DNA from: RGIG4608 sp964534905 | Lineage (GTDB): Bacteria; Bacillota; Clostridia; Oscillospirales; CAG-272 | Length of the DNA: 9,729 nt | Assembly (NCBI GenBank): GCA_964534905.1 | Contig: CAZHPZ010000042.1 | Location: forward strand, 1-9,729 | Direction of reading: 5' to 3' | Shown: piece by piece, positions 1 to 6,426 of the stretch | Numbering within the stretch: position 1 is the stretch's first letter | Layout of the letters: every line of letters begins with the position of its first letter | Notes under the pieces: generated by a model | Databases searched by the model: none | Seen by the model: only the letters and a program-made list of their open reading frames with translations | Told to the model about the DNA's origin: nothing | Made by a program: the position numbers and the translations under genes

Positions 1-734
1 TACGTGCCGGCGCCGGCGGTGAGGAAGCCGCACTCTTTGCGGGTGTGCTTTACAGGATGTATACCATGTACGCCGACAAGGTCGATTTTCGCACAAGCAT
101 AGTATCGTCTAACGAAACAGAGCTCGGCGGATACAAGGAGATTTGCTTTATGGTTGAGGGCGAGGGTGCATACTCGCGCTTTAAATTCGAAAGCGGTGTT
201 CACCGTGTTCAAAGAGTTCCCGAAACGGAATCTCAGGGCAGAATACAGACCTCCACGGTCACCGTGGCGGTTCTCCCCGAGGCAGAGGACGTCGATGTTG
301 AGATAAACCCCTCCGACCTTCTTATCGAAACTTGTAAATCGAGCGGAGCGGGCGGTCAGCACATAAATAAAACAGAATCTGCAATAAGAATATATCACAA
401 GCCCACGGGAATCGTCGTATGGTGCCAGGAAGAACGTTCACAGCTCAAAAACAAGGACAAGGCAATGAAAATGCTCCGCACCAAGCTCCTTGACATCAAG
501 CAGCAGGAGCAGGACGAGAAAATATCATCTGACAGAAAGAGTCAGGTAGGAACAGGCTCGCGAAGCGAAAAAATAAGAACATATAACTATCCGCAAAGCC
601 GTATCACCGACCACAGAATCGGCTATACATCGCATTCTCTCGAAAGCTTTGTAAACGGTGATATAGGTGATATGATAGACGCTCTTATTACCGCAGACAC
701 GGCGGAAAAATTAAAAAATTCAACTCAGAGCTGA
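1..734 (+). CDS. prfA: Peptide chain release factor 1 (RF1), 5'-truncated by window edge
   Basis: RF1 recognises UAA and UAG in the ribosomal A site and triggers hydrolysis of peptidyl-tRNA. The frame is open from the window edge: the first full codon is at 3–5 and reads RAGAGGEEAALFAG, the conserved stretch ahead of the decoding domain, so the GTG at 45 is internal and not the start. About 243 residues are visible; against the roughly 360 usual for the family, about 115 N-terminal residues lie off the window. The codon-recognition tripeptide is P-E-T (219–227) in the context VQRVPETESQGR, the PxT of RF1 and not the SPF of RF2. The catalytic GGQ is at 351–359 within SSGAGGQHINKTES. The C-terminal PQSRITDHRIGYT block is intact, and the gene ends at TGA 732–734. 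The next gene begins 5 nt later with only a poor ribosome binding site, suggesting translational coupling. Confidence 0.97.
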   Translation, partial: RAGAGGEEAALFAGVLYRMYTMYADKVDFRTSIVSSNETELGGYKEICFMVEGEGAYSRFKFESGVHRVQRVPETESQGRIQTSTVTVAVLPEAEDVDVEINPSDLLIETCKSSGAGGQHINKTESAIRIYHKPTGIVVWCQEERSQLKNKDKAMKMLRTKLLDIKQQEQDEKISSDRKSQVGTGSRSEKIRTYNYPQSRITDHRIGYTSHSLESFVNGDIGDMIDALITADTAEKLKNSTQS

Positions 735-739
735 CAATT

Positions 740-1774
740 ATGGATACTAAAATAATTACAATAGATACCTCAAAGAATATTAACGAACAAATAGCAGATG
801 CGGCTCGGATCATTCGTGACGGCGGTCTTGCCGTATTTCCAACCGAAACCGTCTATGGTCTCGGTGGAAATGCTTTACTTGACGGAGCCGCAAAAAAGAT
901 ATATGCCGCCAAGGGCAGACCGAGCGATAATCCGCTCATAATTCACATAGCCAAGCCCGAGGACGCCGAAAAATATGCTCATACAAACGAGGTATATTAC
1001 AAGCTTGCCCGTGAATTTATGCCGGGACCGCTCACCGTAATTATGCCCAAGCGCGAATGTATTCCCTATTCGGTTACGGGCGGACTTGAAACGGTAGCGG
1101 TACGCTGTCCCTCTCACCCCGTAGCACATGCACTTATAGAGACAGCGGGAGTTCCGATAGCGGCACCGAGTGCCAATCTTTCGGGGAAGCCCTCGCCTAC
1201 TAATGCCAAATACGTTATTGAGGATATGTCCGGAAGAGTCGATATGATAATCGACGGAGGCGAATGCGAAATAGGACTTGAATCAACCATTGTTTCCATA
1301 AACGGAGACAGACTGACTCTTTTGCGCCCGGGCGGCATAACATATGACGCACTTTGCTGTGTTTGCGAACACGTGGACATCGCGCCCGCAGTGCTTCATC
1401 AGCTTGCGGAAAACGAAAAGCCTCTCTCTCCCGGAATGAAATACAAGCACTACGCTCCAAATGCGGACTTCGTACTTCTCGAAGGAACGGACTCCGATGT
1501 TCTTAATTTTCTTATAAATGAGCAAAAAATCACGGGATGTGCGGTTCTCTGCTATGAAGAGGAGTTTGCGCATCTCGACGCATCGCTCTGCATATGCGTC
1601 GGACACCGTGACGACCTCAAGACTCAGGCACAAAAGCTCTTTACCGCTCTGCGAGACGCAGATAAGCTCGGATCGGACAAGATATACGGTCATTTGCCAA
1701 AGCTTGACGGACTCGGACTTGCTCTCTACAACAGAATGATACGTGCTGCGGCACACACAGTCAAAAAGGTTTAA
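740..1774 (+). CDS. sua5: Threonylcarbamoyl-AMP synthase, Sua5/YwlC type
   Basis: This cytoplasmic enzyme makes L-threonylcarbamoyladenylate from threonine, bicarbonate and ATP, the first step of t6A modification at position 37 of ANN-decoding tRNAs (family knowledge). The 344 residues match the two-domain Sua5/YwlC form and not the roughly 190-aa TsaC form. The YrdC-like domain covers about residues 15–205, with FPTETVYGLG (33–42), KGRPSDNPL (58–66), the nucleotide-site motif APSANLSGKPSPT (142–154) and GLESTIV (179–185). The linker SPGMKYKHYAP (230–240) leads into the C-terminal Sua5 domain (about 245–344). The start is ATG 740, 5 nt after the prfA stop. I see no good Shine-Dalgarno before it, so it is probably coupled to prfA translation. 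The prfA/sua5 neighbourhood is common in Firmicutes; no prmC lies between them here. All motifs are intact. Confidence 0.95.
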   Translation: MDTKIITIDTSKNINEQIADAARIIRDGGLAVFPTETVYGLGGNALLDGAAKKIYAAKGRPSDNPLIIHIAKPEDAEKYAHTNEVYYKLAREFMPGPLTVIMPKRECIPYSVTGGLETVAVRCPSHPVAHALIETAGVPIAAPSANLSGKPSPTNAKYVIEDMSGRVDMIIDGGECEIGLESTIVSINGDRLTLLRPGGITYDALCCVCEHVDIAPAVLHQLAENEKPLSPGMKYKHYAPNADFVLLEGTDSDVLNFLINEQKITGCAVLCYEEEFAHLDASLCICVGHRDDLKTQAQKLFTALRDADKLGSDKIYGHLPKLDGLGLALYNRMIRAAAHTVKKV

Positions 1775-1799
1775 TACGCCAAAGAAAAGGAATTCCAAA

Positions 1800-4031
1800 A
1801 TGGCTAAACGAAGCAGTAAAAAAATCGAAAAAAAAGAAATAATACATAAACCGCCAATACCTCAGCCCATAACCGAGACAATAGAAAAGAACTATATGCC
1901 TTACGTTATGAGCGTAATAGTATCACGCGCGATCCCGGAGATCGACGGTCTTAAGCCCGCACACAGAAAGCTGCTTTACACTATGTATAAAATGGGGCTT
2001 CTCACCGGCAACAGAACCAAAAGCGCAAATATCGTCGGACAGACGATGAAGCTCAATCCGCACGGAGATGCGGCTATATACGAAACCATGGTTCGACTTA
2101 CCAGAGGTAGCGAGACGCTTCTTCATCCGCTTATCGATTCCAAGGGAAGTTTCGGCAAGCAATATTCCTCGGATATGAAATACGCGGCATCTCGTTATAC
2201 GGAGGCAAAGCTTGATCCGTTTTGCGCGGAGCTGTTTCGCGGTATAGATAAAAATGCGGTGGATTTTGTTGACAACTATGATGGAACAATGCAAGAGCCC
2301 ACTCTCCTCCCCACTTCCTTTCCCAACGTTCTCGTTACACCGAACAAGGGTATTGCGGTTGGTATGGCGAGCGAGATCTGCTCATTCAATCTTGCCGAGG
2401 TTTGCGACGCAACGATTGCCATTCTGAAAAATCCGAAGACCGACACCGAGAAAATACTCGACATTATAAAAGCACCGGATTTTCCCGGAGGCGGTACGAT
2501 AATATATAACCGTGATACCATGCGTCAGGTTTATGAAACAGGCTCGGGATCTGTAAGAATACGTGCAAGATATGTTTACGACAAGGCACAGAACTGTATC
2601 GATATCATTCAGATTCCCTACTCCACCTCGATAGAGCTTATTATGAAAAAGCTTACAGAGCTTATCAAGGACGGAAAAATCAAGGAGATTGTCGATTTCC
2701 GTGATGAAATAGATCTTTCCGGCTTCAAGCTCACACTCGACCTGCGCAGAGGCACAGATCCCGATAAGCTTATGGCAAGACTCTACAAGATGACGCCGCT
2801 TGAGGACAGCTTCAAATGCAATTTCAATATTCTCATAAACGGCTCTCCGAAACAGATGGGCGTAGTGGAGATACTCAACGAATGGATTAAATTCCGTATG
2901 CAATGCTGCAGACGTGAGCTCACGTTCGATCTTCAGAAGAAGAAGGATAAGCTTCATCTCCTTCTCGGTCTCAGCCGCATACTTCTTGACATCGACAAGG
3001 CGATATCCATAATAAGAGGAACCGAAAATGATGCGGACGTTATTCCGAATCTCATGTCGGGCTTCTCCATTGACGAGATACAAGCCGAATACGTTGCCAA
3101 TATTAAGCTCCGCAACCTTAACCACGAATATCTCGTAAATCATATCAGCGAGATGGAGGGACTTGAAGCCGAGATAGCCAAAATAGAAGAAATACTTGCG
3201 GACGAGCTGAAGCTCAGAGGCTATATTTCAAAGCAACTCACCGAGGTCAAGAAGAAATACGGCAAGCCCCGTGTTTCTATGATAGCAGACGAATCGGAGA
3301 TTGAAGAATATGTTCACGAGGAGCACATAGAAAAGAGTGATGTTCATATATATATGACATCGGAGGGATACTTCAAGCGTATAACTCCCCAATCTCTCCG
3401 AGGAAACGATGAGCAAAAGGTCAAAGACGGTGATAAAATCGCATTTTACGAGTTCACCGACTCCCATGCGGATCTCATCATCTTTTCCAATCAATGCAAG
3501 GTCTACAAGGTTAGCGTAAGCGAATTTGATAACTGCAAGGCAAGTGATATGGGAGAATTTATTCCCGCCAAGCTCGGAATGGATCCTGGTGAAAAGCCTA
3601 TATTCATTAAGGTAATAAGAGAGTATCCCGAGGGACACAATATGGTATTCATATTTGAAAATGGCAAGGCGGTCAGAATTCCCGTAACGGCTTATCAAAC
3701 CAAGGGAACGAGAAGAAAGCTCGTAGGAGCTTACAGTGACGCCTCTCCGATAGTGACCGCATTCTACGAGGAAGAAAAGCACCCGTATGACATACTGATA
3801 GTTAATAACCAAAATAAAGCTATCGTAATAAAATCCTCGCTTATTCCTCTCAAAGCAAGCAGAACGAGTGCCGGCTCCACCGTATTTACCTGCAAGAAGG
3901 GGCAGATGCTTACCCGCGCAAGCATAAAATTTGCCGAGCATCTTGACGACAAGGGGTATAAAAAAATAAAAATCCCGGCAACGGGAGCGGCTATTTCCGA
4001 AAAAGATATCAAAAAAATTTTTGATTTATAA
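1800..4031 (+). CDS. parC: DNA topoisomerase IV (or gyrase-like) subunit A
   Basis: This is the breakage-reunion subunit of a type IIA topoisomerase, which works with a ParE/GyrB ATPase subunit to pass one duplex through another. I place the start at ATG 1800, because AAGGA (1787–1791) sits 8 nt upstream; the 19 extra codons back to 1743 would overlap sua5. The product is 744 aa. After a lysine-rich tail (1–17) comes the winged-helix/tower core: SRAIPEIDGLKPAHRKLL (42–59), the quinolone-region helix NPHGDAAIYE (86–95), and AASRYTEAKL (129–138) with catalytic Tyr133 following Arg132. A beta-pinwheel C-terminal domain begins near residue 515. I find no QRRGGKG-like GyrA box in it, which favours a decatenating ParC over a supercoiling GyrA. 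No parE is in the window. Residue 91 is Ala where quinolone-sensitive enzymes usually have Ser. The gap to sua5 is 25 nt. Confidence 0.9.
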   Translation: MAKRSSKKIEKKEIIHKPPIPQPITETIEKNYMPYVMSVIVSRAIPEIDGLKPAHRKLLYTMYKMGLLTGNRTKSANIVGQTMKLNPHGDAAIYETMVRLTRGSETLLHPLIDSKGSFGKQYSSDMKYAASRYTEAKLDPFCAELFRGIDKNAVDFVDNYDGTMQEPTLLPTSFPNVLVTPNKGIAVGMASEICSFNLAEVCDATIAILKNPKTDTEKILDIIKAPDFPGGGTIIYNRDTMRQVYETGSGSVRIRARYVYDKAQNCIDIIQIPYSTSIELIMKKLTELIKDGKIKEIVDFRDEIDLSGFKLTLDLRRGTDPDKLMARLYKMTPLEDSFKCNFNILINGSPKQMGVVEILNEWIKFRMQCCRRELTFDLQKKKDKLHLLLGLSRILLDIDKAISIIRGTENDADVIPNLMSGFSIDEIQAEYVANIKLRNLNHEYLVNHISEMEGLEAEIAKIEEILADELKLRGYISKQLTEVKKKYGKPRVSMIADESEIEEYVHEEHIEKSDVHIYMTSEGYFKRITPQSLRGNDEQKVKDGDKIAFYEFTDSHADLIIFSNQCKVYKVSVSEFDNCKASDMGEFIPAKLGMDPGEKPIFIKVIREYPEGHNMVFIFENGKAVRIPVTAYQTKGTRRKLVGAYSDASPIVTAFYEEEKHPYDILIVNNQNKAIVIKSSLIPLKASRTSAGSTVFTCKKGQMLTRASIKFAEHLDDKGYKKIKIPATGAAISEKDIKKIFDL

Positions 4032-4054
4032 AGACATAACATAGGAGGCACACT

Positions 4055-4171
4055 ATGAAAAATAAAAGTAATCATCAAAAAAATCAAACCAATGCGGTAA
4101 GAGCACTTGCCTTGATTCTCGCACTTCTTATGGTAGCGAGCGCTGCGGCTATTATCATCACATTGCTTTGA
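4055..4171 (+). CDS. Small single-pass membrane protein, 38 aa, unknown function
   Basis: This is a short gene 23 nt after parC. AGGAGG (4043–4048) stands 6 nt before ATG 4055, the best ribosome binding site on the + strand of this window. The product has a polar, basic N-terminus (MKNKSNHQKNQTNAVR, residues 1–16) and then one continuous hydrophobic helix (about 17–38) that runs to the C-terminus, ending IIITLL. By the positive-inside rule the N-terminus should face the cytoplasm. The hydrophobic part has no signal-peptidase site, so a membrane anchor fits better than a secreted peptide. The stop is TGA 4169–4171, and a terminator follows 21 nt later, so this is the last gene of the prfA–parC run. 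The architecture (tiny, basic tail, one helix) resembles Firmicute micro-proteins such as the stressosome anchor Prli42, but I see no sequence identity that would justify that name. Confidence 0.72.
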   Translation: MKNKSNHQKNQTNAVRALALILALLMVASAAAIIITLL

Positions 4172-4192
4172 TCCGTAAGCAATCACATTGTC

Positions 4193-4222
4193 AAAAAGCT
4201 CCTGATAAATCAGGAGCTTTTT
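4193..4222. terminator. Bidirectional intrinsic terminator between convergent operons
   Basis: A perfect 13-bp inverted repeat: the left arm AAAAAGCTCCTGA (4193–4205), loop TAAA (4206–4209), and right arm 4210–4222. The outer five pairs are A:T, so each strand reads a hairpin followed by a T run. It can stop the parC/small-protein transcript on the + strand and the deacetylase transcript on the - strand. The TGA stop of the - strand gene (4212–4210) is the first three bases of the right arm, so that gene ends inside the hairpin. Confidence 0.9.
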
Positions 4223-4893
4223 ATCAATTCGCTGACAGTTACGAATTCATAACCTCTCTCAAGCAAAAGAGGTATTATTTCGTCAAGAGCTGCGATGGTG
4301 GTATTCGGCTTACTTACATAATCGTGCATAAGAATGATATCTCCGCACGATGCGTTAAGCTTTACATTGGCGGTAATAGCGGATGAACCGGTATGTTCCC
4401 AATCCTTTGTATCTATCGACCACAAAATCACAGAATATCCGAGCTCTGCGGCAATGCTTTTCACTTTGGCGTCAACATATCCCTCGGGAGGACGAAAAAG
4501 CTTCATTTCATATCCGTATTTTTCCTTTACAAGATCGTGACATTTACACACATCCTCATAGAATTCACTGTCTTTCATTTTCTTTGTATGCTTATGAGAG
4601 TAGGTATGATTTCCCAGCTCATGCCCCGCGGAGATAACGGATCTAATTATTTCGTCACCGTAATATCCGATGTTCTCGCCTATTACGAAAAAAGTTGCCT
4701 TAATTCCGTACCGCTCAAGTCGCTCAAGTATTTGTGCGGTATATTTCGGATGAGGACCGTCGTCAAACGTCAAGGCTATTTTCTTTTCACTCGTACCGCC
4801 GCATTTATATATATTCACCTCTGCAGGCGCCGCATATACGTTAAAGCTGAAAAGGAGCACGGAAAGAATCAGCAAAATTGCAATTTTATTCAT
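4210..4893 (-). CDS. Secreted or membrane-anchored polysaccharide deacetylase (CE4/NodB domain)
   Basis: A metal-dependent carbohydrate esterase of family 4, which removes N-acetyl groups, most plausibly from peptidoglycan, outside the cell. The product is 227 aa. Residues 1–21 form a signal peptide (MNK, hydrophobic core, then VYA before APA), with likely cleavage after Ala21. The catalytic domain has every classic motif: TFDDGP (42–47; Asp44 base, Asp45 metal ligand), NHTYSH (95–100; His96 and His100 metal ligands), RPPEG (134–138), DTKDW (161–165) and LMHD (188–191; His190). The substrate is not evident from sequence. The ATG at 4893 overlaps the stop of the upstream deacetylase as ATGA, and no Shine-Dalgarno is visible, so it probably depends on ribosomes finishing the upstream gene. 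The length is close to a minimal CE4 enzyme, without cell-wall-binding repeats. Confidence 0.93.
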   Translation of the reverse strand: MNKIAILLILSVLLFSFNVYAAPAEVNIYKCGGTSEKKIALTFDDGPHPKYTAQILERLERYGIKATFFVIGENIGYYGDEIIRSVISAGHELGNHTYSHKHTKKMKDSEFYEDVCKCHDLVKEKYGYEMKLFRPPEGYVDAKVKSIAAELGYSVILWSIDTKDWEHTGSSAITANVKLNASCGDIILMHDYVSKPNTTIAALDEIIPLLLERGYEFVTVSELIKSS

Positions 4894-5672
4894 TTTATTT
4901 CATCAAGGGTAGCAAATCTGTATCCCTGCTCCTTAAGCTCTCTTATAAGTTTTTTCATTATTTTCGCGTTGGTTGCACTCGTCGGGTGAAGAAGCATTAT
5001 TTCTCCGTTATGAATATTATCGAGAATTTTCTTCAGTGCCGCGCTCTCGCCCATTTGAGCATTATTATCCCAATCCGCATAGGCAAAGCTCCAAAAAACT
5101 GTACGATATCCGAGCTCGCTTACACGCTTCAACATTTGCTCGTCAAATGTTCCCTCGGGAGGTCTGAACAGCTTTGACATTTTCTTTCCCGTTAGCCCCT
5201 CATAAGCCTCCTCAAGCCCGATGATTTCCTTTTTCAGCACCTCATCGGAAGCACCGACAAGATTCTTGTGATTTACAGTATGATTACAAACGATATGCCC
5301 CTCGTCCGTCATTCGCTTTACAAGCTGCGGTTCTCTGCTTATAACATTGCCGAGAACAAAGAACGAGCCGCATACACCCTCATCTCTCATAGCATCAAGT
5401 ATCTTTCCTACATTTCCGTTTTCGTATCCTACGTCAAACGTCAGATATATTACCTTGTCCTCGGTGTCATCTCCATGTTCCCTGTCTATATAAATACCTC
5501 CGCTGCTCTCGACAAAATCAAATGCGGTATCCGAGGACGGCTGCTTATGCTCATTGTTTCTCTTACAGTACCAGTAGTACTCCTTTGCACTTACTCCTAT
5601 TCCCTCAAGCAACATAAGAAGCGAAAATATAAGGGCAGCTGAGCCGAAAATTAATTTTTTTATAACAATCAC
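4890..5672 (-). CDS. pdaA: PdaA-like delta-lactam-forming polysaccharide deacetylase
   Basis: A CE4 deacetylase resembling Bacillus PdaA, which de-N-acetylates muramic acid so that the delta-lactam of spore-cortex peptidoglycan can form (family knowledge; the role here is inferred). A signal or anchor segment (about residues 5–29) precedes the NodB domain. Motif 1 is TFDVGYENG (78–86): Asp80 is kept but the second Asp is Val, at a position where PdaA has Asn. NHTVNH (130–135) supplies His131 and His135. RPPEG (170–174), VFWSFAYADW (192–201) and LLHPTS (227–232) follow the PdaA pattern. The only canonical start in this frame near the 5' end is GTG 5672, with an in-frame stop (TGA 5681–5679) just upstream, but that GTG overlaps the Shine-Dalgarno. 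An ATA at 5663, giving a MKKLIFGS-type signal peptide, is better spaced, so the true 5' end may be 5663. The gene overlaps the next deacetylase by 4 nt. Confidence 0.9.
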   Translation of the reverse strand: MIVIKKLIFGSAALIFSLLMLLEGIGVSAKEYYWYCKRNNEHKQPSSDTAFDFVESSGGIYIDREHGDDTEDKVIYLTFDVGYENGNVGKILDAMRDEGVCGSFFVLGNVISREPQLVKRMTDEGHIVCNHTVNHKNLVGASDEVLKKEIIGLEEAYEGLTGKKMSKLFRPPEGTFDEQMLKRVSELGYRTVFWSFAYADWDNNAQMGESAALKKILDNIHNGEIMLLHPTSATNAKIMKKLIRELKEQGYRFATLDEIK

Positions 5673-5676
5673 CTCC
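5670..5676 (-). promoter_or_regulatory. Shine-Dalgarno of the pdaA-like gene, overlapping the annotated GTG
   Basis: On the - strand the sequence reads GGAGGTG (5676–5670), a strong match to the anti-Shine-Dalgarno. The last G of GGAGG is the first base of the GTG, so it cannot serve that codon at normal spacing. Counting 8 nt downstream reaches ATA 5663–5661, followed by AAA AAA TTA. This decides between the two candidate starts in favour of a near-cognate ATA, or of an ATG that has mutated. Confidence 0.75.
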
Positions 5677-5721
5677 GTTCATTATTATCTTCATTCGAAC
5701 GGATATTCACCGATGCAATTC

Positions 5722-5750
5722 TTGACAAAATGGGAATAATGCTGTATAAT
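5722..5750 (+). promoter_or_regulatory. Consensus sigma-A promoter for the acetyltransferase gene
   Basis: TTGACA (5722–5727) and TATAAT (5745–5750) are both perfect consensus hexamers, separated by exactly 17 nt. The predicted start of transcription is near 5757, giving a leader of about 25 nt to ATG 5783. No operator-like inverted repeat is evident over it, so strong constitutive vegetative expression is the simplest reading. Confidence 0.9.
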
Positions 5751-5782
5751 GACCGTATATAAAAGCGAAAGGAAAAGAAAAA

Positions 5783-6301
5783 ATGACAGAACAATTTAAT
5801 TTATCCGATTTTGATCAAATTTTCAAAATTATGAAAAAAAGCTTTCCACTTACCGAATACAGAACATATGATGAGCAAAAGGCACTTTGGAAGAATGATG
5901 CCTACCGGGTCATCGGAGCTCGTCAAAACGGTAAAATAGTCGCATTTCTCGCACTTTGGGATTTTGATAACGTTCTGTTTCTTGAGCATCTTGCCACAAC
6001 TCCCGAATGTCGAAATCTCGGAATAGGCGCAAGCATCATACGTGAGGTGCTTGAGAGCACGAATAAGCTCGTATGCCTTGAGGTAGAGCATCCGGAGGAC
6101 GAGCTCACTGAAAGAAGAGTCGGATTTTACAAAAGAAACGGAATGTTTTTGAACGAATACGATTATATTCAACCTCCGATATCAAAGGGACGCGAGGCTG
6201 TACCACTCTATATTATGACCTCGGGTTCTCCGATAGACGAATTAAAATACAGGGAAATAAAGAGCACGATCTACAAAAACGTTTACAAAGTTGAAGACTA
6301 A
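5783..6301 (+). CDS. GNAT-family N-acetyltransferase, substrate unknown
   Basis: A 172-aa cytoplasmic protein with the GNAT fold, expected to transfer acetyl from acetyl-CoA to an amine. The acetyl-CoA pyrophosphate loop is CRNLGIGAS (76–84), the R-x-x-G-x-G/A motif A, preceded by a beta strand FLEHLATTPE (66–75). A motif B-like segment RRVGFYKRNGMF (111–122) follows, as expected for the C-terminal half. The N-terminal 60 residues form the usual variable acceptor-side region. I cannot assign it to protein, antibiotic or small-molecule acetylation. ATG 5783 is supported by AAAGGA (5768–5773) 9 nt upstream. It has its own strong promoter and is followed by inverted repeats, so it is probably monocistronic. 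It is divergent from the pdaA-like gene across 110 nt. Its composition resembles the housekeeping side and not the AT-rich island that follows. Confidence 0.9.
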   Translation: MTEQFNLSDFDQIFKIMKKSFPLTEYRTYDEQKALWKNDAYRVIGARQNGKIVAFLALWDFDNVLFLEHLATTPECRNLGIGASIIREVLESTNKLVCLEVEHPEDELTERRVGFYKRNGMFLNEYDYIQPPISKGREAVPLYIMTSGSPIDELKYREIKSTIYKNVYKVED

Positions 6302-6316
6302 AAAAGATACCTGATA

Positions 6317-6357
6317 TAAGATGTGTTGAATTAGGGATTTTTCTAATAAGCATCTTA
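6317..6357. repeat. Nested inverted repeat at the island junction
   Basis: TAAGATG (6317–6323) is repeated in inverse as CATCTTA (6351–6357), and between them ATTAG (6330–6334) pairs with CTAAT (6343–6347). This could fold as a two-tier hairpin starting 15 nt after the acetyltransferase stop. It lacks a T run directly after the outer stem, so it is a weak terminator at best. It might instead be a relic of an integration event at the composition boundary; the sequence alone does not decide. Confidence 0.45.
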
Positions 6358-6370
6358 GATGGTAAAAAAA

Positions 6371-6413
6371 GAAACCATACTCAAGAGTTTAATCGCTCAA
6401 GGGTATGGTTTTC
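6371..6413. terminator. Bidirectional intrinsic terminator between acetyltransferase and res
   Basis: AAACCATACTC (6372–6382) pairs with GGGTATGGTTT (6401–6411), an 11-bp stem with one G·U, around an 18-nt loop. The + strand continues with TTTTC, and the - strand continues from the stem into TTTCTTTTTTT, a longer U tract. It should therefore terminate the convergent res transcript better than the acetyltransferase transcript. An upstream ATGGT (6359–6363) could pair with ACCAT (6374–6378) instead, giving a weaker competing stem. Confidence 0.82.
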
Positions 6414-6426
6414 TATTATTTGTTAT

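Noticed and set aside
1283..1798. 171-codon open frame on the - strand opposite sua5
   Set aside because: It lies opposite a gene with intact family motifs, its product has no recognisable domain, and I saw no ribosome binding site for it.
1743..1799. Upstream extension of parC to 1743
   Set aside because: The added residues are a frame-shifted reading of the sua5 3' end. ATG 1800 has a well-spaced AAGGA.
2382..3941. Two long - strand open frames (253 and 237 codons) opposite parC
   Set aside because: They are antisense to a well-conserved topoisomerase. The translations are rich in Tyr, Cys and Arg with no domain, as expected from complementing codon-biased DNA.
4393..4989. 198-codon + strand open frame opposite the deacetylases
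   Set aside because: It runs antisense across two genes whose CE4 motifs are complete, and it shows no family motif of its own.
5655..5682. Frameshift on the A7 run joining ATG 5682 to the pdaA frame
   Set aside because: It would need a +1 slip, and the ATG has no Shine-Dalgarno. An ATA start after GGAGG explains the same region more simply.
5684..5709. Possible sporulation-sigma promoter for the pdaA-like gene (GAATATC, then GATAAT on the - strand)
   Set aside because: The -35-like element resembles a sigma-E or sigma-G box, but the -10 match is poor and the spacing is off. The implied start is only a few nt before the Shine-Dalgarno. It is too weak to annotate.
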